From positions 1 to 64,000 of the forward strand of contig JAGORO010000002.1 of the NCBI GenBank assembly GCA_018062785.1: a stretch of 64,000 nt of DNA, written 5' to 3'. This DNA is from Candidatus Saccharimonadota bacterium. GTDB lineage: Bacteria > Patescibacteriota > Saccharimonadia > Saccharimonadales > UBA4665. The notes under the pieces are model-generated. The model was not told the origin of the DNA and made no database searches. It saw only the letters and a program-made list of their open reading frames with translations. The position numbers and the translations under genes are program-made. Every line of letters starts with the position of its first letter. Position 1 is the first letter of the stretch. Shown in pieces: positions 9,008-16,083 of this stretch.

Positions 9008-10561
9008 ATGGAAACTAAGCTAATCCTAATCGCAAGAGTATCAGATATTGAGCAGCGTAAAGCGTTGCCAGCTCAGAAGTTACGGCTTGAACGTTACGCC
9101 GAGCAAAAGCAGTTACCGTCTGAGTATCACGAGTTTGACGAGAGTGCTCATAAAGACGTACGACAAAAGTTCGGCAAGCTCGTTGAGCATATTCAAAAGC
9201 AAACTGGCTTGTGTCACGTAGTCTTTGACAAGATAGACCGTCTTACCCGTGATAGTAGCCAAGAAGAAGTAAAGGCGTTACAGCAACTGGTTAAGCAAGG
9301 TAAAATTGAGCTGCACTTCCCGAACGATAGTTTGTACATTGATAAAAACTCGTCAGCAGCTGATTGGTTTCGGCTTGGCATTGGTATGGCACTAGCAAAA
9401 TACTACTCGGATAGCATCCGAGATAACGTCAAGCGTCGGTTTGAGCAAATGCTGAGCGAAGGTATCTGGGTACATAGAGCACCGATTGGCTATAAGAATG
9501 TGCTGAAAGACGGCAGTACACCTCAAAAGCCCATCAAAGATATTGAGGTTGATGATGCAAAAGCACACTACATTGTAAAGGCATTTGAGATGCGAGCGAG
9601 AGGCGTGTCTTACGCTGTCATTGCTAAAGAACTTGGTGCTATGGGCTTTCGTAGCAATATCGCTGGTAGTAAAGCACCGAACAAAGCATTTCTTGAACGC
9701 ATTTTGAGCAATGAGTTTTATTGTGGTTTTATGGTACACGCTGGTAGACGCTATCCTCACAAGTACCCGCCACTCATCAGTCGTGGTTTATATAACCAAG
9801 TGCAACGTGTCCGTGATGAGCGTAAACACGAGAAGACTAAGTACGATAGCAAAGACTTTACTCTCAAAAAGATAGTAAAGTGTGGCAAGTGCGGACGTGC
9901 GGTATCGCCATTCAAGGCTCGCAACACCGTGTATCTGCGATGTGCTAACTCCAAATGCGACAACCCCAATACAGCCGTGAGCCTCGTGATAGATGGAATA
10001 GCGGCAGACATAGGATATATAGATGTACCAGAAGAATGGTTAGATAAGATTATTGCTGAGTTGCGTAATCGGCACGATGACCAGCAAACATACTTTACTC
10101 AGACCATTGAGCAGACCCGTGCTGAGTACGATAAGCTCAAGGACAAAATGCGTAAGGTTTACTATGATTTACTTGAGGGTCGTATTACACAGACATTCCA
10201 CGATGAAATTGCAACTGAGCTAGAAAAGAAACAGCAGGAACTGAATGACCGCCTAAAGTTGCTAACAAATGATAACAAGCAGTTCCAAGTAACCGCTTCC
10301 TACCTGTTAGACTTGGCTCAACGGGCTAACCAGCTGTTCAAAGAGAGCGATGAGGGGCTAAGACAGAAGTTGCTGGAATACGTGCTTTCAAACATTGAAT
10401 TAAAGGATAAAAAGCTGTCATATATACTAAACGACCCCTTTAAAACAATCGTTGAGACAAAGAAAAAGAGCCTTTCGGCTCATAATTCAAACATTTGGTG
10501 CGGGTCAGGGGACTCTAACCCCTGGCCTCGTCCTTGGCAAGGACGCGCTCTAAACAACTGA
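9008..10561 (+). CDS. Large serine recombinase (integrase)
   Basis: A 517-residue site-specific recombinase expected to integrate and excise the element. The N-terminal resolvase domain (about 1-145) holds the catalytic serine in ARVSD (Ser12) and DKIDRLTRD. A recombinase domain follows (about 160-260, PIGYKNV, then LERILSNEFYCGFM), then a zinc ribbon (CGKCG...CANSKC, about 297-320) and a long coiled coil (about 350-420). AAGGAG precedes the ATG. The last 20 or so residues (CGSGDSNPWPRPWQ) are translated antisense tRNA-Gly, and the codons before them cross the tRNA terminator. The natural protein in the free circle therefore probably has a different C-terminus. Confidence 0.93.
   Translation: METKLILIARVSDIEQRKALPAQKLRLERYAEQKQLPSEYHEFDESAHKDVRQKFGKLVEHIQKQTGLCHVVFDKIDRLTRDSSQEEVKALQQLVKQGKIELHFPNDSLYIDKNSSAADWFRLGIGMALAKYYSDSIRDNVKRRFEQMLSEGIWVHRAPIGYKNVLKDGSTPQKPIKDIEVDDAKAHYIVKAFEMRARGVSYAVIAKELGAMGFRSNIAGSKAPNKAFLERILSNEFYCGFMVHAGRRYPHKYPPLISRGLYNQVQRVRDERKHEKTKYDSKDFTLKKIVKCGKCGRAVSPFKARNTVYLRCANSKCDNPNTAVSLVIDGIAADIGYIDVPEEWLDKIIAELRNRHDDQQTYFTQTIEQTRAEYDKLKDKMRKVYYDLLEGRITQTFHDEIATELEKKQQELNDRLKLLTNDNKQFQVTASYLLDLAQRANQLFKESDEGLRQKLLEYVLSNIELKDKKLSYILNDPFKTIVETKKKSLSAHNSNIWCGSGDSNPWPRPWQGRALNN
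10454..10481 (-). terminator. Terminator downstream of tRNA-Gly(GCC)
   Basis: Reading leftward, GAGCC-GAAA-GGCTC is followed by TTTTTCTTT, a classic intrinsic terminator. It starts 15 bases after the tRNA CCA end and lies inside the recombinase coding region on the opposite strand. It is unlike the CCA-rooted hairpins of the other tRNA genes here. Confidence 0.8.
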
Positions 10562-10572
10562 GCTAGACCCGC
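10496..10572 (-). tRNA. tRNA-Gly (GCC), CCA encoded
   Basis: A full cloverleaf: acceptor GCGGGTC/GACCCGC, D-arm GCTC/GAGC, anticodon stem CGTCC/GGACG with loop TTGCCAA, and T-arm AGGGG/CCCCT. The CCA end is encoded. The D-loop is AGTTGTTTA, with U at position 19 in place of G, and the T-loop is TTAGAGT, with A at position 56 in place of C. The usual G19-C56 tertiary pair is therefore replaced by U19-A56. The last 66 bases of the recombinase gene overlap it on the other strand. Confidence 0.95.
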
Positions 10573-10585
10573 GTAACAGGAGTAG

Positions 10586-10591
10586 ATTATA
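10586..10591 (-). promoter_or_regulatory. -10 box of tRNA-Gly(GCC)
   Basis: TATAAT on the minus strand, 13 bases before the tRNA 5' end. The bases that follow (CTACTCCTGTTAC) match the start of the structured leader before tRNA-Arg, suggesting a shared initial transcribed sequence. Confidence 0.65.
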
Positions 10592-10652
10592 GTGACTCTT
10601 GGGGAATATCGCAAGTCCTTTGTGGGGAGGTGGCGGCTTTCTCGACCTTAAC

Positions 10653-10731
10653 TCCCAGACATCGCTCACTTCGTTCGCTCTTTGTCTTGGACATCAACTT
10701 TTCCCAGACATCGCTCACTTCGTTCGCTCTT
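10653..10731. repeat. 30-bp direct repeat between two tRNA genes
   Basis: A 30-base sequence starting TCCCAGACATCGCTCACTTC occurs at 10653-10682 and again at 10702-10731 without mismatch. It lies in the 320-base gap between tRNA-Gly and tRNA-Phe. No gene is visible in this gap; open frames here are antisense or low-complexity. Confidence 0.8.
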
Positions 10732-10741
10732 CCGCTCGCTC

Positions 10742-10776
10742 AGAAAAGAAAATGACCTACGGTCACTTTCTTTTCT
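10742..10776. repeat. Inverted repeat downstream of tRNA-Phe
   Basis: The arms AGAAAAGAAA and TTTCTTTTCT flank an inner stem TGACC-TAC-GGTCA. A related A/G-rich inverted repeat (AAAAAGAAA/TTTCTTTTT) lies downstream of tRNA-Pro at 27478-27503. The function is unknown. Confidence 0.6.
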
Positions 10777-10850
10777 TTCACTTGCTCCACCGAACTGGTG
10801 GTTCGCCCTAGCGGGCTCTCGCATCCAGTTCTTCATCTGGTCGGTACCAG

Positions 10851-10896
10851 CCAAGAAAAATACCCCAACCTACACGGCTTGGGGTATTTTTCTTGG
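10851..10896 (-). terminator. CCA-rooted terminator of tRNA-Phe
   Basis: An 18-bp perfect stem (10851-10868 with 10879-10896) around a 10-base loop. On the tRNA strand the 5' arm begins with the tRNA's own CCA, and the 3' arm contains TATTTTT before CTTGG. The symmetric A- and T-tracts would let it work in both directions. Confidence 0.85.
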
Positions 10897-10969
10897 TGGC
10901 TCCTCCCAGACTCGAACTGGGGACACAAGGCTCTTCAGGCCTCTGCTCTACCAACTGAGCTAAAGAGCC
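10894..10969 (-). tRNA. tRNA-Phe (GAA), CCA encoded
   Basis: Acceptor GGCTCTT/AGGAGCC, D-arm GCTC/GAGC with loop AGTTGGTA, anticodon stem GAGGC/GCCTT with loop CTGAAGA, T-arm CCCAG/CTGGG with loop TTCGAGT, then discriminator A and encoded CCA. The usual G18, G19 and C56 are present. Confidence 0.95.
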
Positions 10970-10979
10970 ACGCGATGGT

Positions 10980-10985
10980 ATTGTA
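10980..10985 (-). promoter_or_regulatory. -10 box of tRNA-Phe
   Basis: TACAAT on the minus strand ends ten bases before the tRNA 5' end. No clear -35 box is visible. Confidence 0.5.
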
Positions 10986-11266
10986 GCGATAAGACGAAGT
11001 TAATTGTAGCGTAACAGAGGGAATTTTACAATAAAACAAGCCATCTAAGGATTTATGCGGTTGCGAACAGTGAGCAGCGTATGGAATTTGTTATTTGGTT
11101 TGGTTTGCTATAGCATTAGCGCTTTTGTATTTATCGTGGATTCACTATGAACTCAAACTGATTCGTAAAGTACTTGCAAAAAGAAGCGTTGAGTTCCCCA
11201 GAGGTTAGAGTAATGTAAGCCCTTAGCGTACATTCGGCCGTCTTTGCTGAAAAGACAGGGTGATTT
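10986..11266. other. Intergenic region with possible small-ORF relic
   Basis: No convincing gene. Around 11075-11215 (+) two overlapping frames read MEFVIWFGLL and then, in another frame, a hydrophobic stretch IALALLYLSWIHYELKL ending RSVEFPRG. This looks like a small membrane protein broken by one frameshift, but no ribosome site supports it. Near 11240-11258 there is a weak hairpin (GTCTTT/AAAGAC) after the VIT gene. Confidence 0.3.
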
Positions 11267-11959
11267 TTAGCCGACGGCTACGCCGAATAGCCGGCCAATA
11301 CCGTATGTGATCACCATAGCTGCAATACCGCCCACAACCACTCTAGCAACGGCAACGCGTCGCGATGCGCCACCGACGGTCGCGCTGTAGTAACCCGTAA
11401 ACACCAAGGCTACGCCAACAGCAACAAGCGTTATGGGTATACGTAGGTGGTCGGGCGATAAGACTGCGCTCAAAAGTGGTACCAAAGCCCCACCGGTAAA
11501 CGAAAGTAAAGACGCAACTGCCGCGTGCACTGGATTGGTCAACTCCTCTTCGTTGATTCCAAGCTCGGCATCCAAATGTGCCTTCACCGGATCGATGGCT
11601 GTTAGCTCCTTGGCAACCAATGCAGCTGTCTTGGGCGACAGACCTTTGTCTTCATAGATCCCGGCCAGCTCTACCAGCTCTTCCTTCGGGTTATCTCGAA
11701 GTTCTTGACGCTCTTTTTCGATGTACGCTCGCTCTGTATCGCGCTGCGTACTGACTGATACATATTCGCCGACACCCATGCTAAATGCTCCAGCGAACAA
11801 TCCAGCCAACCCCGCAATTAATATCACTTTGCTATCATTGGTAGCACCAGCCACACCAAAAATCAGGCTCGCCGTGCTGACGATACCGTCGTTTGCTCCA
11901 AGTACAGCTGCCCGAAGTTTGTTGAGCATTACTGCGTTTGCTGGGTTTAAATCTGCCAT
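11267..11959 (-). CDS. VIT1/CCC1-family metal transporter
   Basis: A 230-residue membrane protein of the VIT/CCC1 family, which moves Fe2+ or Mn2+. The signature start LRAAVLGANDGIVSTASLIFGVAGA is clear, followed by GAFSMGVGEYVSVSTQRD, a charged cytoplasmic segment (about 75-135, rich in Glu, where family members bind metal), and three more hydrophobic segments. The length is normal. TAGGAG precedes the ATG at good spacing. It lies 15 bases behind a small zinc-finger-like gene and probably shares its promoter. Direction of transport and metal are not visible from sequence. Confidence 0.9.
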   Translation of the reverse strand: MADLNPANAVMLNKLRAAVLGANDGIVSTASLIFGVAGATNDSKVILIAGLAGLFAGAFSMGVGEYVSVSTQRDTERAYIEKERQELRDNPKEELVELAGIYEDKGLSPKTAALVAKELTAIDPVKAHLDAELGINEEELTNPVHAAVASLLSFTGGALVPLLSAVLSPDHLRIPITLVAVGVALVFTGYYSATVGGASRRVAVARVVVGGIAAMVITYGIGRLFGVAVG

Positions 11960-11974
11960 TTCTACTCCTATTAT

Positions 11975-12142
11975 TCATTCATGCTTTGTGGATGATAAGT
12001 GCCACAGCCGACAATGTTTACAGTGGTATACCGACAGCTGAGCCCCGTACCAATGTTTGCTCGTTATGGCTGTATCTTTGGCCTGACGCTCACTATCAAA
12101 CGCCATTTTCTCTGCACACGGCAATGCCTCATCCACATCCAT
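11975..12142 (-). CDS. Small zinc-finger-like protein, leaderless
   Basis: A 55-residue protein beginning MDVDEALPCAEKMAF and ending YHCKHCRLWHLSSTKHE. The CKHC pair with the following histidine in RLWHLSS resembles the small CxxC...WHL zinc-knuckle proteins found in many actinobacteria, phages and CPR bacteria; the upstream Cys9 and a His may complete the site. The ATG lies seven bases after a TATACT box and lacks a ribosome site, so the start is probably leaderless. The VIT transporter follows after 15 bases, suggesting an operon and possibly a metal-linked role. The function is unknown. Confidence 0.7.
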   Translation of the reverse strand: MDVDEALPCAEKMAFDSERQAKDTAITSKHWYGAQLSVYHCKHCRLWHLSSTKHE

Positions 12143-12149
12143 ACCAGAT

Positions 12150-12155
12150 AGTATA
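12150..12155 (-). promoter_or_regulatory. -10 box of the zinc-finger/VIT operon
   Basis: TATACT on the minus strand, seven bases before the ATG at 12142. It fits the leaderless pattern seen elsewhere in the window. Confidence 0.6.
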
Positions 12156-12160
12156 CGCGC

Positions 12161-13891
12161 CTACCGCGTAAGTTTGTATCCACCGCGAGGTCGAAAAAGG
12201 AACAGCATAGTCCCAAGCAGCACCACACCAACGCCATATGGAATGTACGAGCGAACCCCAAGTGCGTCAATCAAGCGTACCGAATCTGGCTGTACTGCTT
12301 TTGGAGCAATCGGCTGCACGACTGGCTTAACAGGCTCTATCTTCGTCTCGATTGGCTTTAGCTTTATCTCTTCCCCTATGAAGACTGGGTCCGCCAATGT
12401 AGCATTTACTAGACCGTCTTGATCATTCAGGCCACCATCGATAACAGAATACGTAACGAAGGTGTGGGAGGTATTATTGGTCTTTCGAGTATCGATAGTG
12501 GCTGTTGCCGTGATGTCCATAAGCGTACCATCGTGCTGCACCTTTATAACCTTTAGAGCCGAGCGATTCGTCACTTCCCTGCCCAAGTCCACACTGACCG
12601 TAGCGGACTTGCCACTCCTTGAACATACCGAGGCAAATTCAAACCCAACGATCACCTGCAAGTCCGTAAGCGTTGCTGGTGCAAGTGCACTTTTGCCAAC
12701 CAACTTATCGGTGCAGTCACCATACAAAGCAACGGTGCTTGTTTGACTCTGGCTATCTACATTGGGAGCCGTAAAGCTAACCGCAGGCTTGCGATCGGCC
12801 GAGTTAGCTACAGTTAGTAGTAGCGTCCGGCTGGTCTGCACATTACCCGATGTATCGTAGGCCTTGGCGGTGATCTTATACGTCGCATTCTCGACCGACA
12901 GCGTGTCCCAAGGGTAGCTGTATGGCGCACGAGTATCGGTAAATAGCAGTGTATTGTCGCGATAAAACTCGATTTTTGCGATACCCGCATCGTCCGTTGC
13001 AGTTGCCTGCACCGTTACTGTGTCTTTTACCTGCGACGTACCGTCCGAAACTTCAAGCTTTACCTCGGGTTTGATCGTATCTGCCTGACCCGCATCAATG
13101 AGTACGGTGGTGATGCTACTGGTGTTGACGTTACCTGTTACATCGTATGCCCGGGCCGTGATTTTCTCGACTCCACTCGACTTTGAGGCGTCCCAATCAA
13201 ACGAGTATGGCCTAGTGTCGTCCGTGCCGACTAGCGTAGTTCCTACATAAAATTCCACCTTAGCAATAGCACTAGGATCAGTCGCGTTGGCTCGCATGCT
13301 TACAATGCCTTTTACGAGCGATCCGTTTGCGGGCGACGTTACCGTGACGGTTGGAGCAGTTGTGTCTTTTTGCTTATTGAGTGTCGTGTAAGATAACTGT
13401 GCGCTTGCAACGTTCATTGCTGCGTCGTACGCCTTGGCCATCACAACATGACGAGCGTTGGTTTCGCCAGAAGTCGCCCAGTTATATTCATACGGCTGTG
13501 TTTCGTCTGTACCAACCAGCGAACCGTCGACATAAAATTCTACTTTAGCCACTTTAATGTTGTCGTTTGCCTGGACCTGCACAACCGCATCTCCACTCAA
13601 CGCTTGACGAACACTGGGTGCGACAATCTGGACGGTTGGAACTTGCGCATCCGGAATTGCCGTTACGTCCACGGCCTGCTCTGTTTCTTCGAGCTGCATC
13701 TTGGTGGCCCCTCCTTCGCTTCCGAGTGCGGCGTGGACGATTTGTCTAGCCGTATCATAGGCTTGTGTCTTTGGAACTATTACCGCACTTACGCCGGCAA
13801 GCATTAGTAAAGTGGCAATGACCCAGAAAGTTTTTTTCCAGCTACGGCGTGGTTTTTGACGAACGCCCAAGGCGTAAGATCGTGAACGCAT
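12161..13891 (-). CDS. Surface protein with three Ig-like repeats
   Basis: A 576-residue exported protein. An N-terminal basic segment and hydrophobic helix (about residues 20-42) act as a signal anchor. Three Ig-like repeats of about 95 residues follow, each with the pattern KVEFYVDG..LVGTD..PY.Y.W and ending in A(R/K)AYD..GNV. A different beta-rich domain with two cysteine-containing segments follows (about 375-510), then a Pro/Lys-rich linker, and a C-terminal helix YGVGVVLLGTMLFLF with a basic tail. AGGAAAAG precedes the ATG. The likely role is a cell-surface adhesin or structural protein; no enzymatic motif is seen. Surface attachment through the C-terminal membrane helix is inferred. 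Confidence 0.8.
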   Translation of the reverse strand: MRSRSYALGVRQKPRRSWKKTFWVIATLLMLAGVSAVIVPKTQAYDTARQIVHAALGSEGGATKMQLEETEQAVDVTAIPDAQVPTVQIVAPSVRQALSGDAVVQVQANDNIKVAKVEFYVDGSLVGTDETQPYEYNWATSGETNARHVVMAKAYDAAMNVASAQLSYTTLNKQKDTTAPTVTVTSPANGSLVKGIVSMRANATDPSAIAKVEFYVGTTLVGTDDTRPYSFDWDASKSSGVEKITARAYDVTGNVNTSSITTVLIDAGQADTIKPEVKLEVSDGTSQVKDTVTVQATATDDAGIAKIEFYRDNTLLFTDTRAPYSYPWDTLSVENATYKITAKAYDTSGNVQTSRTLLLTVANSADRKPAVSFTAPNVDSQSQTSTVALYGDCTDKLVGKSALAPATLTDLQVIVGFEFASVCSRSGKSATVSVDLGREVTNRSALKVIKVQHDGTLMDITATATIDTRKTNNTSHTFVTYSVIDGGLNDQDGLVNATLADPVFIGEEIKLKPIETKIEPVKPVVQPIAPKAVQPDSVRLIDALGVRSYIPYGVGVVLLGTMLFLFRPRGGYKLTR

Positions 13892-14113
13892 GAGAGAGAC
13901 TTTTCCTGTTTGTTAGTTTTGTTTTGATTGAATCAAAACGTTGTTTTTATGTCTACTTTTGTTATCTGTTTTGCTAGTAGATACCGACAGAATATCACGC
14001 CTAAACTGCTTGTGTCAATCGACACGCATAACGTACCGGACCCCTGTTGTCACAAAAATGGAAATGAAACAACAGAGACGAAACCCGCAAATGCACATGA
14101 AAACTTGGAAAAC

Positions 14114-15418
14114 TTAGTCAATATATTCTTGGCAGAATCGCTCGAATACGGCGTTTGTCCAGCCAAAGCCCGTTTGACTCGGGTACACGCCTTTTTGAGG
14201 TGGCTTGCTTGGATTGACGACGTTGTATTTTTCTAGAAACACCCCGTTGTTTGTAAACCAGTCGAGGTTTGTACGCACCCATTTTTTGGCAATTCGAGCG
14301 GCATCCTCATGGTAGCCGTAGCGCTCAAGCGCTTGGACAGCAATGAGGTGTAGCGGAGCCCACCCATTCGGATATGCCCACTGTACAGGCAGTGCGCCAG
14401 GTACGTATTGGTTGATCGGTAACGCATCCGTCGTCGCTAGGCCTCCACGATGCTCAAATTTCCTGATTAACTTAGCCACTTTTGCAGCTTGCTGATCGTC
14501 TAGCATGCCCGCCCACATCGGGAAAAAGGTCGCAAGGCTAAGCACCGTACTCCGCTTGCCCTTCACGTAATCATAGTCGTAGTAGGCATTACGAAGCTTG
14601 TCCCACATTAGTTGCTCCATCGTATGCTTTCGTTGGCCCATCTTTTTGTGCCACTCTTCGGCATCAGCACTCGCGCCGCACTTCTCTGCGAACCATGCAA
14701 AGTCGGCTTCGTATTTGTAGAGCAAAGCGTTTAGGTCCACCGGCAAAAAATCTAACGCTCGGCGTCCAAACCTAGGCGTCATGTCCCAACCGCTCTCTGC
14801 CTCGGCCAAATCATGTAAATAGTTTACGTCGTAGTACCGGCTAAGTCCCCTGTGCACAAGTCTGTCGTTAGGCTTTGAGACCCCGAGCCAAACCGCTTCA
14901 TACTCCTGTTGCGCAACCTCCATAGCCCTGCGCAGCCACTCCTCGTCCATATCGTAAGCCTCATAGACCTCACGTATAAACGATGTCAGAAACGGCGGCT
15001 GTGACCGACCCGTTAGATATGTTCGTGACGCATTTGGGATACTCCGGAATCGTCGAAATAACGCAAATAAATTCTCCAGAATACCAACAACGAGCGTCTT
15101 TGTCTCGGGCGACGTATCGGCCAACATCCCTTGGACCATAAAGTAGCTATCCCAGTAGTACATCTCGTTGAAATCGAACTGCGAGCGCTCATCGTAGCTC
15201 GGCACCAAATATTTATTTGGTAGGCCCAAAAGGCTGTCGTCGTCGTTGGGGTGTGAACGCTCAAGGTGTACCCAGAAATCCCGGATGTATTGGCGCGCTC
15301 CAATCGTAGATTCTAAGGTGAGCGGCTCGGAAGGCTTTAAGAATATCTGGTCGATCGCTACGATCGCGACAGCTCGCTTGGCCTGTCCCGTGGCTCGCTT
15401 TACATGTCTAAGAACCAT
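14114..15418 (-). CDS. GH37 trehalase-like glycosidase
   Basis: A 434-residue protein of the trehalase family (glycoside hydrolase 37), which splits trehalose to two glucoses. Both family signatures are present in recognisable form: FDFNEMYYWDSYF near residue 70 and QWAYPNGWAPLHLIA near residue 350. ESGWDMTPRF supplies the expected catalytic Asp, in the place of ESGWDFSSR in classical enzymes. There is no signal peptide, so it acts in the cytoplasm. I chose the ATG at 15418 because AAAGG lies eight bases before it; a GTG nine bases upstream is possible. It follows the XRE-DUF3467 gene in the same direction, which may regulate it. Confidence 0.88.
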   Translation of the reverse strand: MVLRHVKRATGQAKRAVAIVAIDQIFLKPSEPLTLESTIGARQYIRDFWVHLERSHPNDDDSLLGLPNKYLVPSYDERSQFDFNEMYYWDSYFMVQGMLADTSPETKTLVVGILENLFALFRRFRSIPNASRTYLTGRSQPPFLTSFIREVYEAYDMDEEWLRRAMEVAQQEYEAVWLGVSKPNDRLVHRGLSRYYDVNYLHDLAEAESGWDMTPRFGRRALDFLPVDLNALLYKYEADFAWFAEKCGASADAEEWHKKMGQRKHTMEQLMWDKLRNAYYDYDYVKGKRSTVLSLATFFPMWAGMLDDQQAAKVAKLIRKFEHRGGLATTDALPINQYVPGALPVQWAYPNGWAPLHLIAVQALERYGYHEDAARIAKKWVRTNLDWFTNNGVFLEKYNVVNPSKPPQKGVYPSQTGFGWTNAVFERFCQEYID

Positions 15419-15436
15419 GTCAGCCACCTTTCGTCA

Positions 15437-15997
15437 TTATGAATTCGAGCCATCTCCAAGTCGCTTGTCGACGGGGGGATTATCCATGTCGTACAGGACC
15501 TTGTGGATCAGGCCCATGAATGTTCGGGCCTGCTCGCGGCTCATCCCGATCCGCGACACAACAAGGGGCTGCCCAGAGACGCCGATACGTTGATGGAAGT
15601 TCATAACTACCCCCTCGTTGGAGGCAAATACTTCTATGCCATCGCTGTACATCACCCGTGGATCGAGCATCACCATCATGGTCTGCTGGGCGCGACGTTC
15701 AAACGATTCGTCGTCATGCGGCGCTCTTCCTTCTTGGTCTTGCGATGTAGATTCATAGCCTGCAATGTCCCACAGCTCTTCGGCACGATCATCCTGAACG
15801 CCAAAGTGGTTCATAAGCAGCAGCAATATATCTTCGCTCGGTCGTTTTTGACCCTTTTCGTAATCGGCGATGACGGCTTCGTCCATCTCCACAGCACCAG
15901 ACACGTCAGCCAACGACTCCTTTTTTCCTTCTCGAAGTTTCTTTAGGAGGGCGCCTAAAATCTCATATGGGTACTTTGCGTGATTCGACTCTGCCAT
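15437..15997 (-). CDS. XRE-family regulator with DUF3467 domain
   Basis: A 186-residue protein. Residues 12-70 form a Cro/CI-type helix-turn-helix (LKKLREGKKESLADVSGAVEMDEAVIADYEKGQKRPSEDIL). Residues 95-175 match DUF3467 (MMVMLDPRVMYSDGIEVF, then SREQARTFMGLIHKVLYD), a small beta domain of unknown role. GGAG precedes the ATG at 15997. It lies 18 bases upstream of the trehalase gene and is divergent from murB, so it may control trehalose use, itself, or both directions. This is inferred from position. Confidence 0.85.
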   Translation of the reverse strand: MAESNHAKYPYEILGALLKKLREGKKESLADVSGAVEMDEAVIADYEKGQKRPSEDILLLLMNHFGVQDDRAEELWDIAGYESTSQDQEGRAPHDDESFERRAQQTMMVMLDPRVMYSDGIEVFASNEGVVMNFHQRIGVSGQPLVVSRIGMSREQARTFMGLIHKVLYDMDNPPVDKRLGDGSNS

Positions 15998-16070
15998 GAT
16001 TGCTCCATTTTACCGTATCTTGGCAACTCATCAAAACGAAGCAAAAGCTCTGCTTCGATCCTGAAAGGTA

Positions 16071-16076
16071 TATACT
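16071..16076 (+). promoter_or_regulatory. -10 box of murB, leaderless
   Basis: TATACT ends seven bases before the ATG at 16084 with no ribosome site between them. Confidence 0.65.
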
Positions 16077-16083
16077 AGTACTG

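Larger units (their letters stand above)
1..10496. mobile_element. Integrative element (right part), inserted at tRNA-Gly(GCC)
   Basis: This stretch joins a phage-like replication protein, a large serine recombinase, a complete type III restriction set and several small unknown genes, and it ends at the 3' end of a tRNA gene. The recombinase is the last gene and its frame runs into the tRNA, as is common for tRNA-targeted elements. The left end and left attachment site are outside the window; no second copy of the tRNA-Gly 3' end is seen at 1-10480. That it is an integrated element is inferred from gene content and position. Confidence 0.75.

Noticed and set aside
10599-10963. Open frames between and across tRNA-Gly and tRNA-Phe
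   Set aside because: They are made of direct repeats, hairpins and antisense tRNA and have no ribosome site or protein-like composition.
13928-14236. 102-residue open frame upstream of the Ig-repeat gene
   Set aside because: It overlaps the trehalase C-terminus on the other strand, has an odd composition and lacks start signals.
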